Shown piece after piece: positions 54,572 to 64,000 of a stretch of 64,000 nucleotides of DNA (within the stretch, counting starts at the first letter, position 1; every line of letters begins with the position of its first letter). The DNA comes from Cristatella mucedo (Eukaryota > Bryozoa > Phylactolaemata > Cristatellidae). The DNA lies in the NCBI GenBank assembly GCA_009760855.2, contig WPIO01000006.1, positions 9,650,001 through 9,714,000 on the forward strand, in the 5' to 3' direction. The position numbers were made by a program, and so were the translations under genes. Under the pieces are notes generated by a model, which was not told the origin of the DNA, searched no databases, and was given only the letters and a program-made list of their open reading frames with translations.

Positions 54572-56060
54572 CTGCATAACGAGAAGACATCAAACAGTGA
54601 TCAAGCAGCCTGCAGAATGAATGCCAAGCAGGGCGCCATTTTCCCAGCCAGGAAAGAAGGTATCGATTCAGCAGCAAAACTCCAGTCACAGCGGCTGCCA
54701 TCGTTTGATGGTTGGGAAGGGGGCGGATTGTGAATGGTCTGCAGATTCTTCTCATGATGTATGGTCACCGAGGCTGCTGCTGCTGCTGCTCTCGGCTGTT
54801 CTCGATGGCTGCTGGCTGTCAATGAATGGGGCACCCTTGTCTACCTGCAGAGCACTACTGTCGGCGGTATGGATCAGCTAGCTTCTGCATTCCTACATTC
54901 AGAGCCAACGAAAGCTCAAGATTCCATGAAGAAAATTGGCCGTCAGATGGTCAACCTAGGTAATTCGGTCTCCGAGCAATCGCTTTACCCTCCAGCAGTT
55001 CTTCAGTTGCAGCTGCTCTGACGACACGAGCCAGAAGCAGACTTTGTTTACTTTCCTTTGTCTGACCAACTCCTCCACTGCTTTTCAGCTTCGGCACACC
55101 AAAGCCACTGAAGCCCCGAGGCATCAGCACCGGGCTGGGCACGTGTGTGGTTAACTGTTGCCCCCCCCCCTCCTCTCTCTCCCCTCCCAAACGTCTAGCC
55201 TAGCATGCCTGTGCTGGGTCAGCCGGTGCAGCAGGCTGCTGCCTACAAGCTGGCTGCTACTGCAAGTTCGGCCCAAGAGGCATCTTCAGGCAGAGCACGA
55301 ATGGAGAAAGCATGCTTACCGCCCACCCAGATAACAGCAGCTACAGCTATCTGCTTATGCTGCTGATGATCCCAGTTGCCGCAATATCTGGCTGCAGCCT
55401 ACCCCCCCCCCTTCATCTGGCTGCAAGCCAGTTCCAATGCCCTTATCTAGGCTCAGGCCAGGCAGGCATCAGGCTTTAATGCAAAGTCAATACTGAAAAA
55501 AGACACCGGTGGCCACACAAGTTGCCTTAATAAAGTGCACTTTGACTAACATCCCAAGTCCTACCAATTCTCACTGCATGCTTGGGTGAGAATGGGGGAG
55601 GGGAGAGAGAGAGAGAGAGAGAGAGAGAGGCTGGGAGAGAGGCTGGGAGAGAGAGCACAAGAAGAAAACTATGCATGACAGTAGCTTCAACCTCCTCCTA
55701 GCGTCCTCAGCTAGTCCTCCGTCGGTATACTGATACAGATTGTTTCTTTCATTGAACGACTGTTTGCACAAAAGCTTGTACTCTGCTGGTCGCATAGGTG
55801 CTATGGAGGTCACTTCCACGATGCTGGTGCAATGGCAATACCTCTCCTGCTTCAGGGTTTAAGCAAGCTAGCGCGAGGAGTTTCAAAGGAACCAAAGTGG
55901 AGCGCGGCTGTTTATGCTCATGTGGAAGATGGAAGGCTCGAGAAACAACAACTAAAAGAAGAAAGAGCACTAAAGACCGAGAATCAGCCTCTCCCCTACT
56001 CATCTGCACCCATTCATTGTCTTATACTTTCACTAGCCGGCACCCATGCAAGTTCACAAA

Positions 56061-56106
56061 AGGCTCCCATTCCAAAGCATCCAACTGTGCTTTGGAATGG
56101 GAGCCT
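56061..56106. repeat. Perfect 19-bp inverted repeat, 8-nt loop
   Basis: Arms 56061-56079 (aggctcccattccaaagca) and 56088-56106 are exact reverse complements, with spacer tccaactg. Confidence 0.95.
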
Positions 56107-56439
56107 GAGTGTCGGCTGACCTAGCTGGTGAGCCGGCCCCACTGAATGTCCCCAGCTTTGAGTCCTTTCTAATAAAACGAACATAAATTTAATTTTACGA
56201 AAGGTATTCGTCAGCGATTACCTAGCTCAATTACCGAGTGGGATAGCAACAGATCAGAGAAAGTGGCACCAACTGTTTTCCAGCATCTTCACTCAGCCAG
56301 ATGGTTTGTGCTTCTGCAACATGGCCGGTCTACTCAAAACTAAAGGTTTCACCTGTAACACAAGTGAATGGTGCCAATTCATACACAGTTCATCCAGGAG
56401 CCTCAAAGCCATGGTACTTCATAATGCAAATAAGTAACT

Positions 56440-57215
56440 GTGTCTCCTTATCTTATGGTTCATTCTGAGCACCGCTCAAAGAACTACACCAGTGTCAAGA
56501 TGTTGTTGAGTGCCTTGAAGTGTGGTGACTATCGCTGGGAGGTCATTGGTGGTGACTTCACAGTGGTATCGTTGCTGATGGGGCTCCAAGGCAGTTTGAG
56601 GAAGTTGTCTTGTTTTGATTGCCTATGCGACAGCCGGGACACGAAGGCAGACTATCACTAAAGGGACAAGCCACAGCACACCGAGTTCTTTGTCAGGAAG
56701 AACATCAAGCCGAAGCAGCTTGTTTACCCTCGGAAAGTACTGATGCCTCCACAGCACATCAAGTCACCAAGCAATTTCTCACGTTTCCAGACAAAGAGTC
56801 GGCTGCTTTCAAATACATTCAAAGTGATCTTTACACAGCATCGAGGCACAGGTCAAAGCTGGTGTCATCGTCAAACCACAGACCACGAGCACAGAGTGCG
56901 ACGAGTTCGCCAAGAGGCTTAACAGGACGGAGAAAGCAGCTCAGAGCACGGTTCAATCGTCTCGTTTCCTTCCTCTGGTCAATCACAAAGCTGAAAACTA
57001 TGAGAATGTGGTTCAGGCTCTCTAAGGGACTATGCCAAAATGGGATGCACTATGCCCCTCAAATTCCGTATCCATGATGCTCATCTGAACAAATTCAAGG
57101 AGAACATGGGGGCTTACTCGGAGGAGCAAAGCTAGCGCGTTCACCGGGATATATAGGACTTTAAACGTCGTCACCAACGACACTATATCGAAAACAGGAT
57201 GGAGATACCTTCGGG
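56440..57215 (+). pseudogene. Relic of an uncharacterised transposon-associated protein
   Basis: Across shifting + strand frames I read LSALKCGDYRWEVIGG, LLMGLQGSLRKLSCFDCLCD then SRDTKADYH (56500-56660); IKPKQLVYPRKVLMPPQHIK (56708-56767); KESAAFKYIQ; VKAGVIVKPQTTSTECDEFA (56850-56910); NHKAENYENVVQAL; FRIHDAHLNKFKENMGAYSE (57065-57120) and HRDI.DFKRRHQRHYIEN. From memory this order (YRWEVIGDFK, FxCLWDSRxxxxHY, VLMPPLHIKLG, DAHLxKFKENMGAYSEEQGE, HQDI) belongs to an uncharacterised protein repeated in many invertebrate genomes, probably transposon-encoded. Stops and frameshifts make it non-functional. No termini identified. Confidence 0.75.
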
Positions 57216-59034
57216 GGATAAATGCATGCTAACTTTGATTCGTTTGCTGTTCTTCCTGACTAAATGTGAACCGCAAGATGGGAATGTGACAGTTTCGTCG
57301 TCAGAAATGGATTAACTTCAAGCTAATGACTGTCAAGGTCACAAAAGCAGAGTTTGTAGGGAATAATGGCCATCTTCTATACCTCTGAGGCACAAGCAAT
57401 AAAGAAATAACACTTACAACCCAAAGACAAAAATTGTGTAACATAATAGTGTTACTTGGCAAAGAGGAAAAAAAACCCAGAAGTCTGATGCCATTTGGCT
57501 GCTGAGGACCCAAAAGCTGGCAAGAATTTTGGCGACCTGCAAAAGTACCGGCACAAACAGGATTTTGGGAACCAGAAGTCACGTGCTGAATCAACTAACC
57601 TTTACTTTACCAGTAAGCCATCATTTTGACCACATGCATCGACAGACCTAATCTGCTGGTGTGAGCGATTCCAAAGGCCCTCCATAGAATACTCGGTAAT
57701 GATAGTGGGCATAATGGATACGCTGTGCTGCAGCCCAGCATGAGCCCAGCTGCAGTCATGGCTGGCAGTCGATACCGACCAGGCGATATTCACCAGCAGG
57801 ATACTGCATACACGACGGTGGAAGCAGCATCAGGCATGTGGCCACACCGCCATGCTTCAGAGAGCTTTGGTCAAGGCGATCACAGCCAGGTGTCTAGAAC
57901 AACACAACTAGCAGTCACCTGCCGGTTATCTAGGGCCGAAGCCAGCAAAACTATGAGCCCAATGTCGGTCACATGACGGTCAAGTCCAAATAATTGGCAA
58001 CAGATCAAAACGCATCTGCTACAGGAGACAGGTCAAACGTTCAGGCCTGCAGCCAGAAAAAGAGTTGCAAGCTAAGCGAATTCCGAGAGTCCGGATGGGT
58101 GAATACAGCTCCCACTCAAAAGAATTGTGTGGTTCGGGAGGGTTTGGGGGATGTCAGGGCTGCGGTGATGATGCGTGCTGATGAACTAGCTAACCAGAAG
58201 ATGCTCAGCAGCCTCCGACACCGACTGGGAGTCGCAGCAGTTGCAGCTGTCAAAAACCTCAGGATAGAGGGAGGGAGGGAGGCTACTCTCCTACGGCTGA
58301 CCTCCTCCACCACCCAAAGCACGATCGGTTTTTACACCCCCTAGCCGGTGTGCCTGGCCTTCGGTCTGCTGGTGAGGTTGCCTTCACAGGCCTGGAGTGC
58401 CTGAGCTTCAACTGCTCGGATCAGCCTCAATCGATTTTCAGGGGGCAGGTCTAGTGGGCAGGTTGAGAAGTTACATCTGCCAACTTCTGAGGACCCCTTT
58501 ACTGCAAAAGCTGAATTCGTGAGAATTTGCCAGACAGATGCTGTCTCGAGGGAAGCTGACAAGCAGTATTTAGGCCAGTCGATGTGCTATTGTTTTGAAC
58601 TCGGGTCGGCACAGGGGTGGTGAGCCCAGAAACGTCGGGAGCTGTCTTGACATAACCAGGGGCCAGGAAAAGCTAAAAAGGGAATCAAAGAGGTGGGTGG
58701 TGCTGGCAAAGGCAGACTCTTTCTTTCTCTTGGCTTTTTGGGCTTCGCAAGCAGCTTGACTGGCAACTGACAATAGGACATGACCTACGAAAGACGGTCG
58801 GCTGGTGTGCTTAACCAAAGCAATCTCTTGCTACAGAGCCTCGTGGATGCAGCAGTGGCTGAAGCTGTCAAGTCTCTGACATACTCCACACAAAAATACT
58901 TGGCGAGAGTACAATTATTTTTATAAACCTGTGGGGGACGATCGATACACGATAGGTTCACTGCTCGGTAGACCAATGACCAGACAAGGTTGGTCGGAAA
59001 ATGATGCATATCAGCTTATGACGGCAACCACACG

Positions 59035-59130
59035 AATAATGATATTATTAATGTATAGCACCCTAAGAGAATTAAATCTCTTTATGAACACTTTACATGC
59101 ACTGCAAAGGAAGCACGTCGCATAACATGC
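59035..59130 (-). mobile_element. LINE-A 3' tail
   Basis: tattattaatgtatagcacc, taagagaattaaatctcttt and cactttacatgcactgcaaa, the reversed tail in decayed form. Confidence 0.55.
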
Positions 59131-59169
59131 AAACAGCAGCATGTGGCGGCCCACCAACAAAAAATGCTT

Positions 59170-60370
59170 ACATCAATTAATCAGATTTTGTTAGCAAATT
59201 CCAATCGCAGTTTGGAGCAAACGCTTCCACTGATACAGCTCTGCTTTGGGTTTACAACGACCTGATTAACGCTGCTCGGGGTAGGGCATCTTTGTTGGTG
59301 CTCCTGGATCTAGCAGCTGCATTTGACACTGTTGACCACCAGATCCTTCTGGAGTGTCTCTCGACAAGCCTAGGTATCGGTTAAGTCCTACTTCAGTTAG
59401 AGATGTCAGCATGTACATGTCAGAGTGTAGATGTAAACGGCTGCCGGTTATCTAGGGAGCCCTGAAAGTATGACTACTTCAAGGTTCGGTCCTAGCCAAT
59501 TTTATTTTCAGTATCTGTACTCTCCTCTGAGTGACGTCATTAATAATAACAATAATAGTAATAATAGTAATACACTTGATAAGCGCCCTCAGAGAACTCA
59601 ATCTCTTTCTGGATGCTTTACATTTGCTGCAAAGGAAACACGATCGAATGATTACTGGTATCATGCTTGATAAACAACAAGAATAACATGGTTGGGGTGA
59701 CATGCACAGGGTCAGCAAGCAAGTATGGTTAGTGACATGCAACAGTGTCAGCACGCATAAGCACACAAAGGACGAATCACAGGGTCCACTAAATGCTGTC
59801 ATATATAGGTGCATTTTTAATTTCTTTTTAAATGTGGTCAAGTCAGGGGATGTCGTGACAGAAGACGGGAGTGATTTCCAAGCTTTGGGAGCATACGAAC
59901 TAAAGGCACGGTCTCCACAGGATTTGAGGTTTGTGAGAGGTATAGGTAAACAGTTAGATTCCGAAAAGTGGGTCGTACGATGCTTAGCCTGGTGCGGCAA
60001 CAGATCTGACAGGTAAGCTGGAGCCAAAGAATGAAGTGACCTAAAAGTGAGCGACAATACCTTGAAGTCGATCCGTTTCTTGACTGGTAGCCAGTGCAGG
60101 TCAGCGAGAAGTCATGTGATGTGGCAACTGCGATGCTCACGACAGACAAGCCTAGCTGCAGAGTTTTGCACCAGCATTGGCAAACACAACCATGGCTTTC
60201 ATTTTTACTCTGATGACAGTCAGCTCTTTGTACCCTTCCACCTTTTAAGCCTTGCTTTCCCATTCGACTCACTTGATTCGCATAGGCAGCATTCGCGATT
60301 GGGTGGCTACTAACTTCCGATGATAAGACACAGCTTATAGTCATGGGCAAACCAACAGTCAGTTATGGCA
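59170..60370 (+). mobile_element. LINE-A reverse transcriptase, split by a nested insertion
   Basis: Two + strand pieces, 59170-59538 ([47 protein letters not shown]) and 60177-60370 (GKHNHGFHFYSDDSQLFVPF), are consecutive parts of one reverse transcriptase. YSDD replaces YADD. The 638 bp between them is another LINE fragment in reverse. Confidence 0.8.
59539..60176 (-). mobile_element. Nested LINE-A 3' end inside an older LINE-A
   Basis: Minus strand C-terminal segment (SLTFRSLHSLAPAYLSDLLP, SCGDRAFSSYAPKAWKSLP, DLTTFKKKLKMHLYMTAFSG) followed by the 3' UTR, GCGCC-type tail and an (ATT)n-like end at 59540-59575. A catt at each junction (near 59535 and 60177) may be a short target duplication. 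Confidence 0.85.
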
Positions 60371-60477
60371 GCCAGTAAAACGGCTGGCAGCCAACACTAT
60401 GGATGCAGATGACTTTGTCGGTAAATAACCTAGCTGATTATGAAAAGCCTGCTATAAAGAAGGAATGGTAATCAACC

Positions 60478-60518
60478 GATTTTTCTGCAGAGCAATCAGA
60501 TTGCTCTGCAGAAAAATC
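60478..60518. repeat. Perfect 19-bp inverted repeat, 3-nt loop
   Basis: Arms 60478-60496 (gatttttctgcagagcaat) and 60500-60518 are exact reverse complements around cag. Confidence 0.95.
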
Positions 60519-60565
60519 TGCCCTGGTCACCGTGAAAACCATAACTACGGCAGACAGATCGGGAG

Positions 60566-60580
60566 ATTAAGAGAGAGGGA

Positions 60581-60672
<92 letters not shown>
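60566..60672. repeat. Compound (GA)n-(GT)n microsatellite
   Basis: A GA run from about 60580 to 60627 passes directly into about 22 GT units to 60671, then a short GC alternation. GA-rich sequence continues to 60920. Arg/Glu and Cys/Val frames across it are artefacts. Confidence 0.95.
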
Positions 60673-60677
<5 letters not shown>

Positions 60678-61907
60678 CGCAAGGAAGAGAGAGAGAGAGT
60701 CAGAGATAGAAAGAGATGGAGAGAGGGGGAGAGACAGAGGAGGGAAGCATGGAAATCAGTCAGACAGGCATGGGGCTAAAGGTGGAGAAAACAAAAAAGT
60801 GCAGTGGAGAAGTGGAAAGAGAGAGAGAGAGAGAGAGATTGAGAGGAAGGGAGATATGTCGATAGATAGAGTGGATGACAGAGATAGAGTGACACACAGA
60901 GAGAAAGAGAAAGAGAGAGGATGAGAGTTGTTTAGAGATTGATAGAGAGGTAAATAGACAAGTAGATAGACCTTGTGTGAGCACGCTTTGACTGGTTAAT
61001 TCTGATCGTGTACAAACAGGTGAGTGCACATGCATGCACACGTGTCTGCGTATGCATATGTGGAGGATATGGAGGAGACTCGGTCGAAGCCAGGGCACAT
61101 ACCGCATGCACTTATTCTAATCTGGTACAAGCCCGAGCAAAGCCACTCTCCATAGCCTCCCCCACCAAGGGCACCACCCTACACGAGCACGGATAAGCAA
61201 TGATGACGGCAGCACACCGAGTTTCATCGAGCTAGGCAGCCAGTAGGGAAGTGGACATTGGATAGAGCAGACATGCTGCCACAAACGAGCCTTGTGGCAG
61301 CCGACTTACAGCAGGATGTCGAAATGAATTTTTCTCTATGCACACTGCACAACTGTACCTATATCTTTATCTACTTAGCTATGTATGACAAGGGTCGCGT
61401 GGTATTGAAATGATTTCTGGCGATGCCCTTCGGATGCCGAATGTTCCATCTCCTGGCATGCCTTTCTCCAAATGCACCAGAATTCATAGTGTTGAAAACC
61501 TGCTACTAATGCTCTCTAAGATCACTTGAGTTCATTGCACAATCAAAAAGCAGCGGGAACCAAAACTAGTGAGCTATGCAGACTAGTGGCAAATGTCTGA
61601 GGTGGCAAATGCCCGAGAAAACCAGGGAAGCCATCTCTCCCGTACAGCAGCCAGAATAGCCTAGCTGATATAGCGTCACCATGTTCTCATCTAACCCTCT
61701 AGCAGTAGAGCTACGCTTGCTCGGGGCCGAATGCAGTGCCGGCGGCATCGTACAGGTGGATAGTACGGGCACATAGATGCGCAGACGCATACGGGCATGC
61801 ACACACGAACGCGCATACTCGGGCGCCGGAACATGCACCCGCAGGCAAGCGCTGCTGCTGCTGTCATCTTATGCGCAGCTAGTGAGTAGCTTAATAAAAA
61901 CCAGAAT

Positions 61908-61995
61908 AATAATAATAATAGTAATACATTTGCTATAGCGCACTCAGCGAACTCAATCTCTTTCAAGGCACTTTACATTTGCTGCAAAGGAGCGT
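61908..61995 (-). mobile_element. LINE-A 3' tail
   Basis: (AAT)n, then tttgctatagcgcactcagc, gaactcaatctctttcaagg and cactttacatttgctgcaaa. Confidence 0.7.
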
Positions 61996-62399
61996 TCGGA
62001 TCACAGCGGCTCACTCCTACCGCCTCTCTTGCTGAGCAGCACTATCCAGCAATGCAGATCTCACCTAGTTCAGCCAAGTCAATTAGATCCCAACTACCTA
62101 GCTAGCACTGCTGTGGAGAGGGTGAGGGGCTGCTACTGACAAGCAATCGACAGTGCTGAACCGGCTTCGGCTTTGCTCACGAGCAGAGTTTCAATGCCCT
62201 CCACGTCAACCCATCCCCTTAGGGGTGCATCCGGTCGGCAACGCCGAGGTTAGCGTAATGTGAAAACTCGCACTTGCCAACCAACCTCCCCAACCTAGCG
62301 GCTAATGACTGAAATGCTTTCCCTAGCCTAAACGGAAAATGAGAGCAGCCGACGGCGAGCACTGCCCCCACCCCCAGTTCAGCTTCCCGAGCAGCCGTC

Positions 62400-63620
62400 G
62401 GCAGTGCCAAGGTTGCAGGTGATGGCTTTCCTACAGGCAGCAGCAGAGGCTCCACCGACACGCTGGAAGTGGCCTCTCTCGCACGCGCGGGTCAAGCGTC
62501 CGAATGATGGGCCGGCATCGCAGCCGCCCCACCCCCTCTGTCCCTAACCTGTGCAACACGGCCGGCGCCGACCAACAGCACGGCGGAGGCAGCGTGGAGG
62601 CGAACGGGCCCGCGTCCAGTCCAGCGCACATTCTCGGCGGGAAGAAGGGAGACCGACGCTGCTGCAGTCGCTCGCGCGCTTGCTCCGGCGGCGGCGCTAG
62701 CGGGCGGAGCAGGAGGCAGCCGAGGCAGGACGGTCTCCCGCCCTACTTTTGGAGCGCTTGCTACGGCGGCGGTGGCGGCGGTACCGACGGGTTGCAACGA
62801 CGGGCGAGTCCCGCTGACGCCGCGGAAATTTCGATTCGCTTGCTCTTACTGAGTCTAGCCTCGCTTTTCGGCGCTCGGAGAGGCTCGCCCGTCGGCGGCC
62901 CGCTCAGGAACCTCTGATTCTCCATGACTGCGCACGAGCTGCTGCCGGGCGCAGATTAACCCTCCCTCCGGCCGCCAGCCCGCCGCCCGCGATTACCCTG
63001 CGCGGCGGCTGCGCAGTGGCGCTCGGCCGCCACGCTGCGGCCGGCACGACTGCCGGACATCGGGCCGGCCAACTGTCGCACCGCCGGCTGTCGGCATTCG
63101 CATCCGCGCGAGGCCGACATTGTAGCTACTGCGTGCTCGGCTCCGCTTCCTGCACGTTTTCCCAGCGCCCGCGGAGGCTGCGCGGCGGACGCTGCTGCTG
63201 CTGCTACTGCTGCTGCTGCTGTAGTAACGACCGGCGGCGTCGGCGCCACCTCGGACGCCTATTCGGCGGCGGGGTGCGGAGAGTAGGAGTGCGGTGGCGG
63301 CCGATCGATGTCCGACGATAGAGATCCAGCGTTTGCGTGGCGGTCGTGCCTTCGCTCGAGCGCCACGGGCTCCTCTACGCTCCGTCCGACTCTGGACGTC
63401 GGCCGACGCGCGCGCGCGCCCGCGCGCGACCCCAGCGTCGTTCCCCGCCGACGACCGCGACCGTGCCCGCGATGCTGACAGCTCGGCGGGCAGAGCCTTT
63501 CGAGCGGCGATTCGGCAGAGGTGCGGCAGACCGTCAATCCAGTCCGCAGAGCGACAGAGGCGAAGTCACCTTTTGCATTCAGCATGTTGGCGACACGCTG
63601 CCCTACGCTGTCCGCCTCCA
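62400..63620. promoter_or_regulatory. CpG-rich block, probable promoter / 5' exon region
   Basis: This is the only long stretch of the window that is very G+C rich and dense in CpG (for example runs of gcgcgcgcgcccgcgcgc near 63410-63430). It contains triplet runs of ctg/gct near 63193-63223. Such blocks commonly mark promoters, though not in every invertebrate genome. It lies upstream of gene B exon 2a in the right orientation, making it the best candidate for the gene B promoter; a divergent + strand gene starting here cannot be excluded. Several long ORFs overlap it on both strands, expected in stop-poor GC-rich DNA. Confidence 0.45.
62997..63120 (-). CDS. Candidate first coding exon of gene B
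   Basis: Exon 2a needs a partner that begins with ATG and ends after the first base of a codon. In the CpG-rich block on the same strand, an ATG at 63118-63120 (A at -3) opens 41 codons (MSASRGCECRQPAVRQ...) to CAGG|gtaatc at 62996, which has exactly that phase. The joined codon would be GTC (Val). With exons 2-9 this gives about 575 residues, normal for the family. The peptide is arginine/alanine-rich with no recognised motif, so this is an inference from phase, strand and position only. A different 5' exon is quite possible. Confidence 0.3.
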
Positions 63621-64000
63621 GAGGAGCTGCACTGCGCGCACGCGAGCGTTTCAAATTGCCTATTTCATATTGCGTTTTCTTATGCTGCTCAGCCGCAATT
63701 GCCAAAAGGTTGGGTTCGTCACAGGCGTCACCAGGATCTTCATAAGGAGAAGCTGAGTCACGACCTTGAGGGGCGTGACTGTAGGTCAAATTCTTCATTT
63801 CTAAATCCGCTCAGCGAAGATTTCAAGCTTACACGACTCTTATAGCAATTTTAAATGTTTAGTTTAAATGATAATTTGCTCTACTTTTTTTAGCATTTTG
63901 GGAGAGCTGGAAGCTCCGCTCTACAAGCAGCACGCAATCCGGAAGCGTCGTTGGAATAAAAAGTTTGTGGTCCTGTTTTGGTGACTCCAGCAGGCGCCCA
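63621..64000. other. Right edge, nothing recognised
   Basis: Base composition returns to the window average; no gene or repeat that I can assign. Confidence 0.4.

Larger units (their letters stand above)
54572..62996 (-). other. Presumed first intron of gene B
   Basis: Holds (GA)n at 55602-55630, two short perfect hairpins, a decayed transposon-type protein (56440-57215), LINE-A pieces (59035-60370), compound GA/GT microsatellites (60566-60672) and a LINE-A tail at 61908. Nothing recognised in 54572-55560, 57220-59030 or 61000-61900. Confidence 0.45.

Noticed and set aside
62219-62461. A minus-strand frame opening MSVEPLLLPVGK, resembling the dileucine N-terminus of sialin
   Set aside because: It contains no donor of the phase required by exon 2a (no NGT codon split), so it cannot be joined to gene B in frame.
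62492-63798. Several 90-180-codon frames on both strands
   Set aside because: Stop-poor GC-rich DNA gives long frames by chance. Several start at non-ATG codons, and none shows a domain. Only a short ATG frame compatible with gene B was kept, at low confidence.

Overview
This window is animal (metazoan) nuclear DNA. Genes are split by kilobase-scale introns with GT..AG junctions, and much of the intervening sequence is decayed non-LTR retrotransposons, tRNA-derived SINEs, hAT DNA transposons and microsatellites. There is no operon structure, no dense coding and no CRISPR array. The repeats suggest an invertebrate, but I cannot name the phylum or species.

The only host genes I can support are two paralogous SLC17-family (sialin / vesicular anion transporter-like) genes arranged tail to tail. 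Gene A is on the + strand. Five exons at 4585-17515 encode about 256 residues, the second half of the transporter through to a stop codon. Its 5' half lies off the left edge or is lost; a possible degenerate relic is at about 4245-4410. Gene B is on the - strand, with nine well-supported exons from 54571 down to the stop at 25960. A possible short first exon lies in a CpG-rich, promoter-like block at 62.4-63.6 kb. The four internal exons visible in both genes have exactly the same lengths (150, 130, 151 and 91 nt) and the same phases, so the pair arose by duplication.

Layout: 1-4.5 kb, SINE and LINE relics. 4.6-17.5 kb, gene A, with a CT microsatellite just before its third visible exon. 17.5-25.9 kb, intergenic, holding a nearly full-length LINE (21.5-24.8 kb) with a target-site duplication. 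26-54.6 kb, gene B. Its introns contain a hAT transposase relic with one terminal inverted repeat (26.5-29.5 kb), a 481-bp nearly perfect palindrome (30.8-31.3 kb), several LINE pieces, a 303-bp hAT-type MITE at the exon 5 donor (42.6-42.9 kb), a 134-bp CT microsatellite, and a 2.1-kb LINE that ends at the exon 2 acceptor. 54.6-62.4 kb, the presumed first intron, with a relic of an uncharacterised transposon-associated protein and a nested LINE insertion. 62.4-63.6 kb, the CpG-rich block.

I use local names for repeats. LINE-A is an L2/CR1-like element whose 3' end is a GCGCC stem followed by (ATT)n. LINE-B is a related element with an (ACATT)n tail. SINE-1 is tRNA-like and borrows the LINE-A tail. 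SINE-2 is tRNA-like with a long internal palindrome next to its B box. The points most worth a second look are the transposon-altered splice sites of gene B, the palindrome, and the loss of the usual titratable residues in transmembrane helix 4 of gene B.
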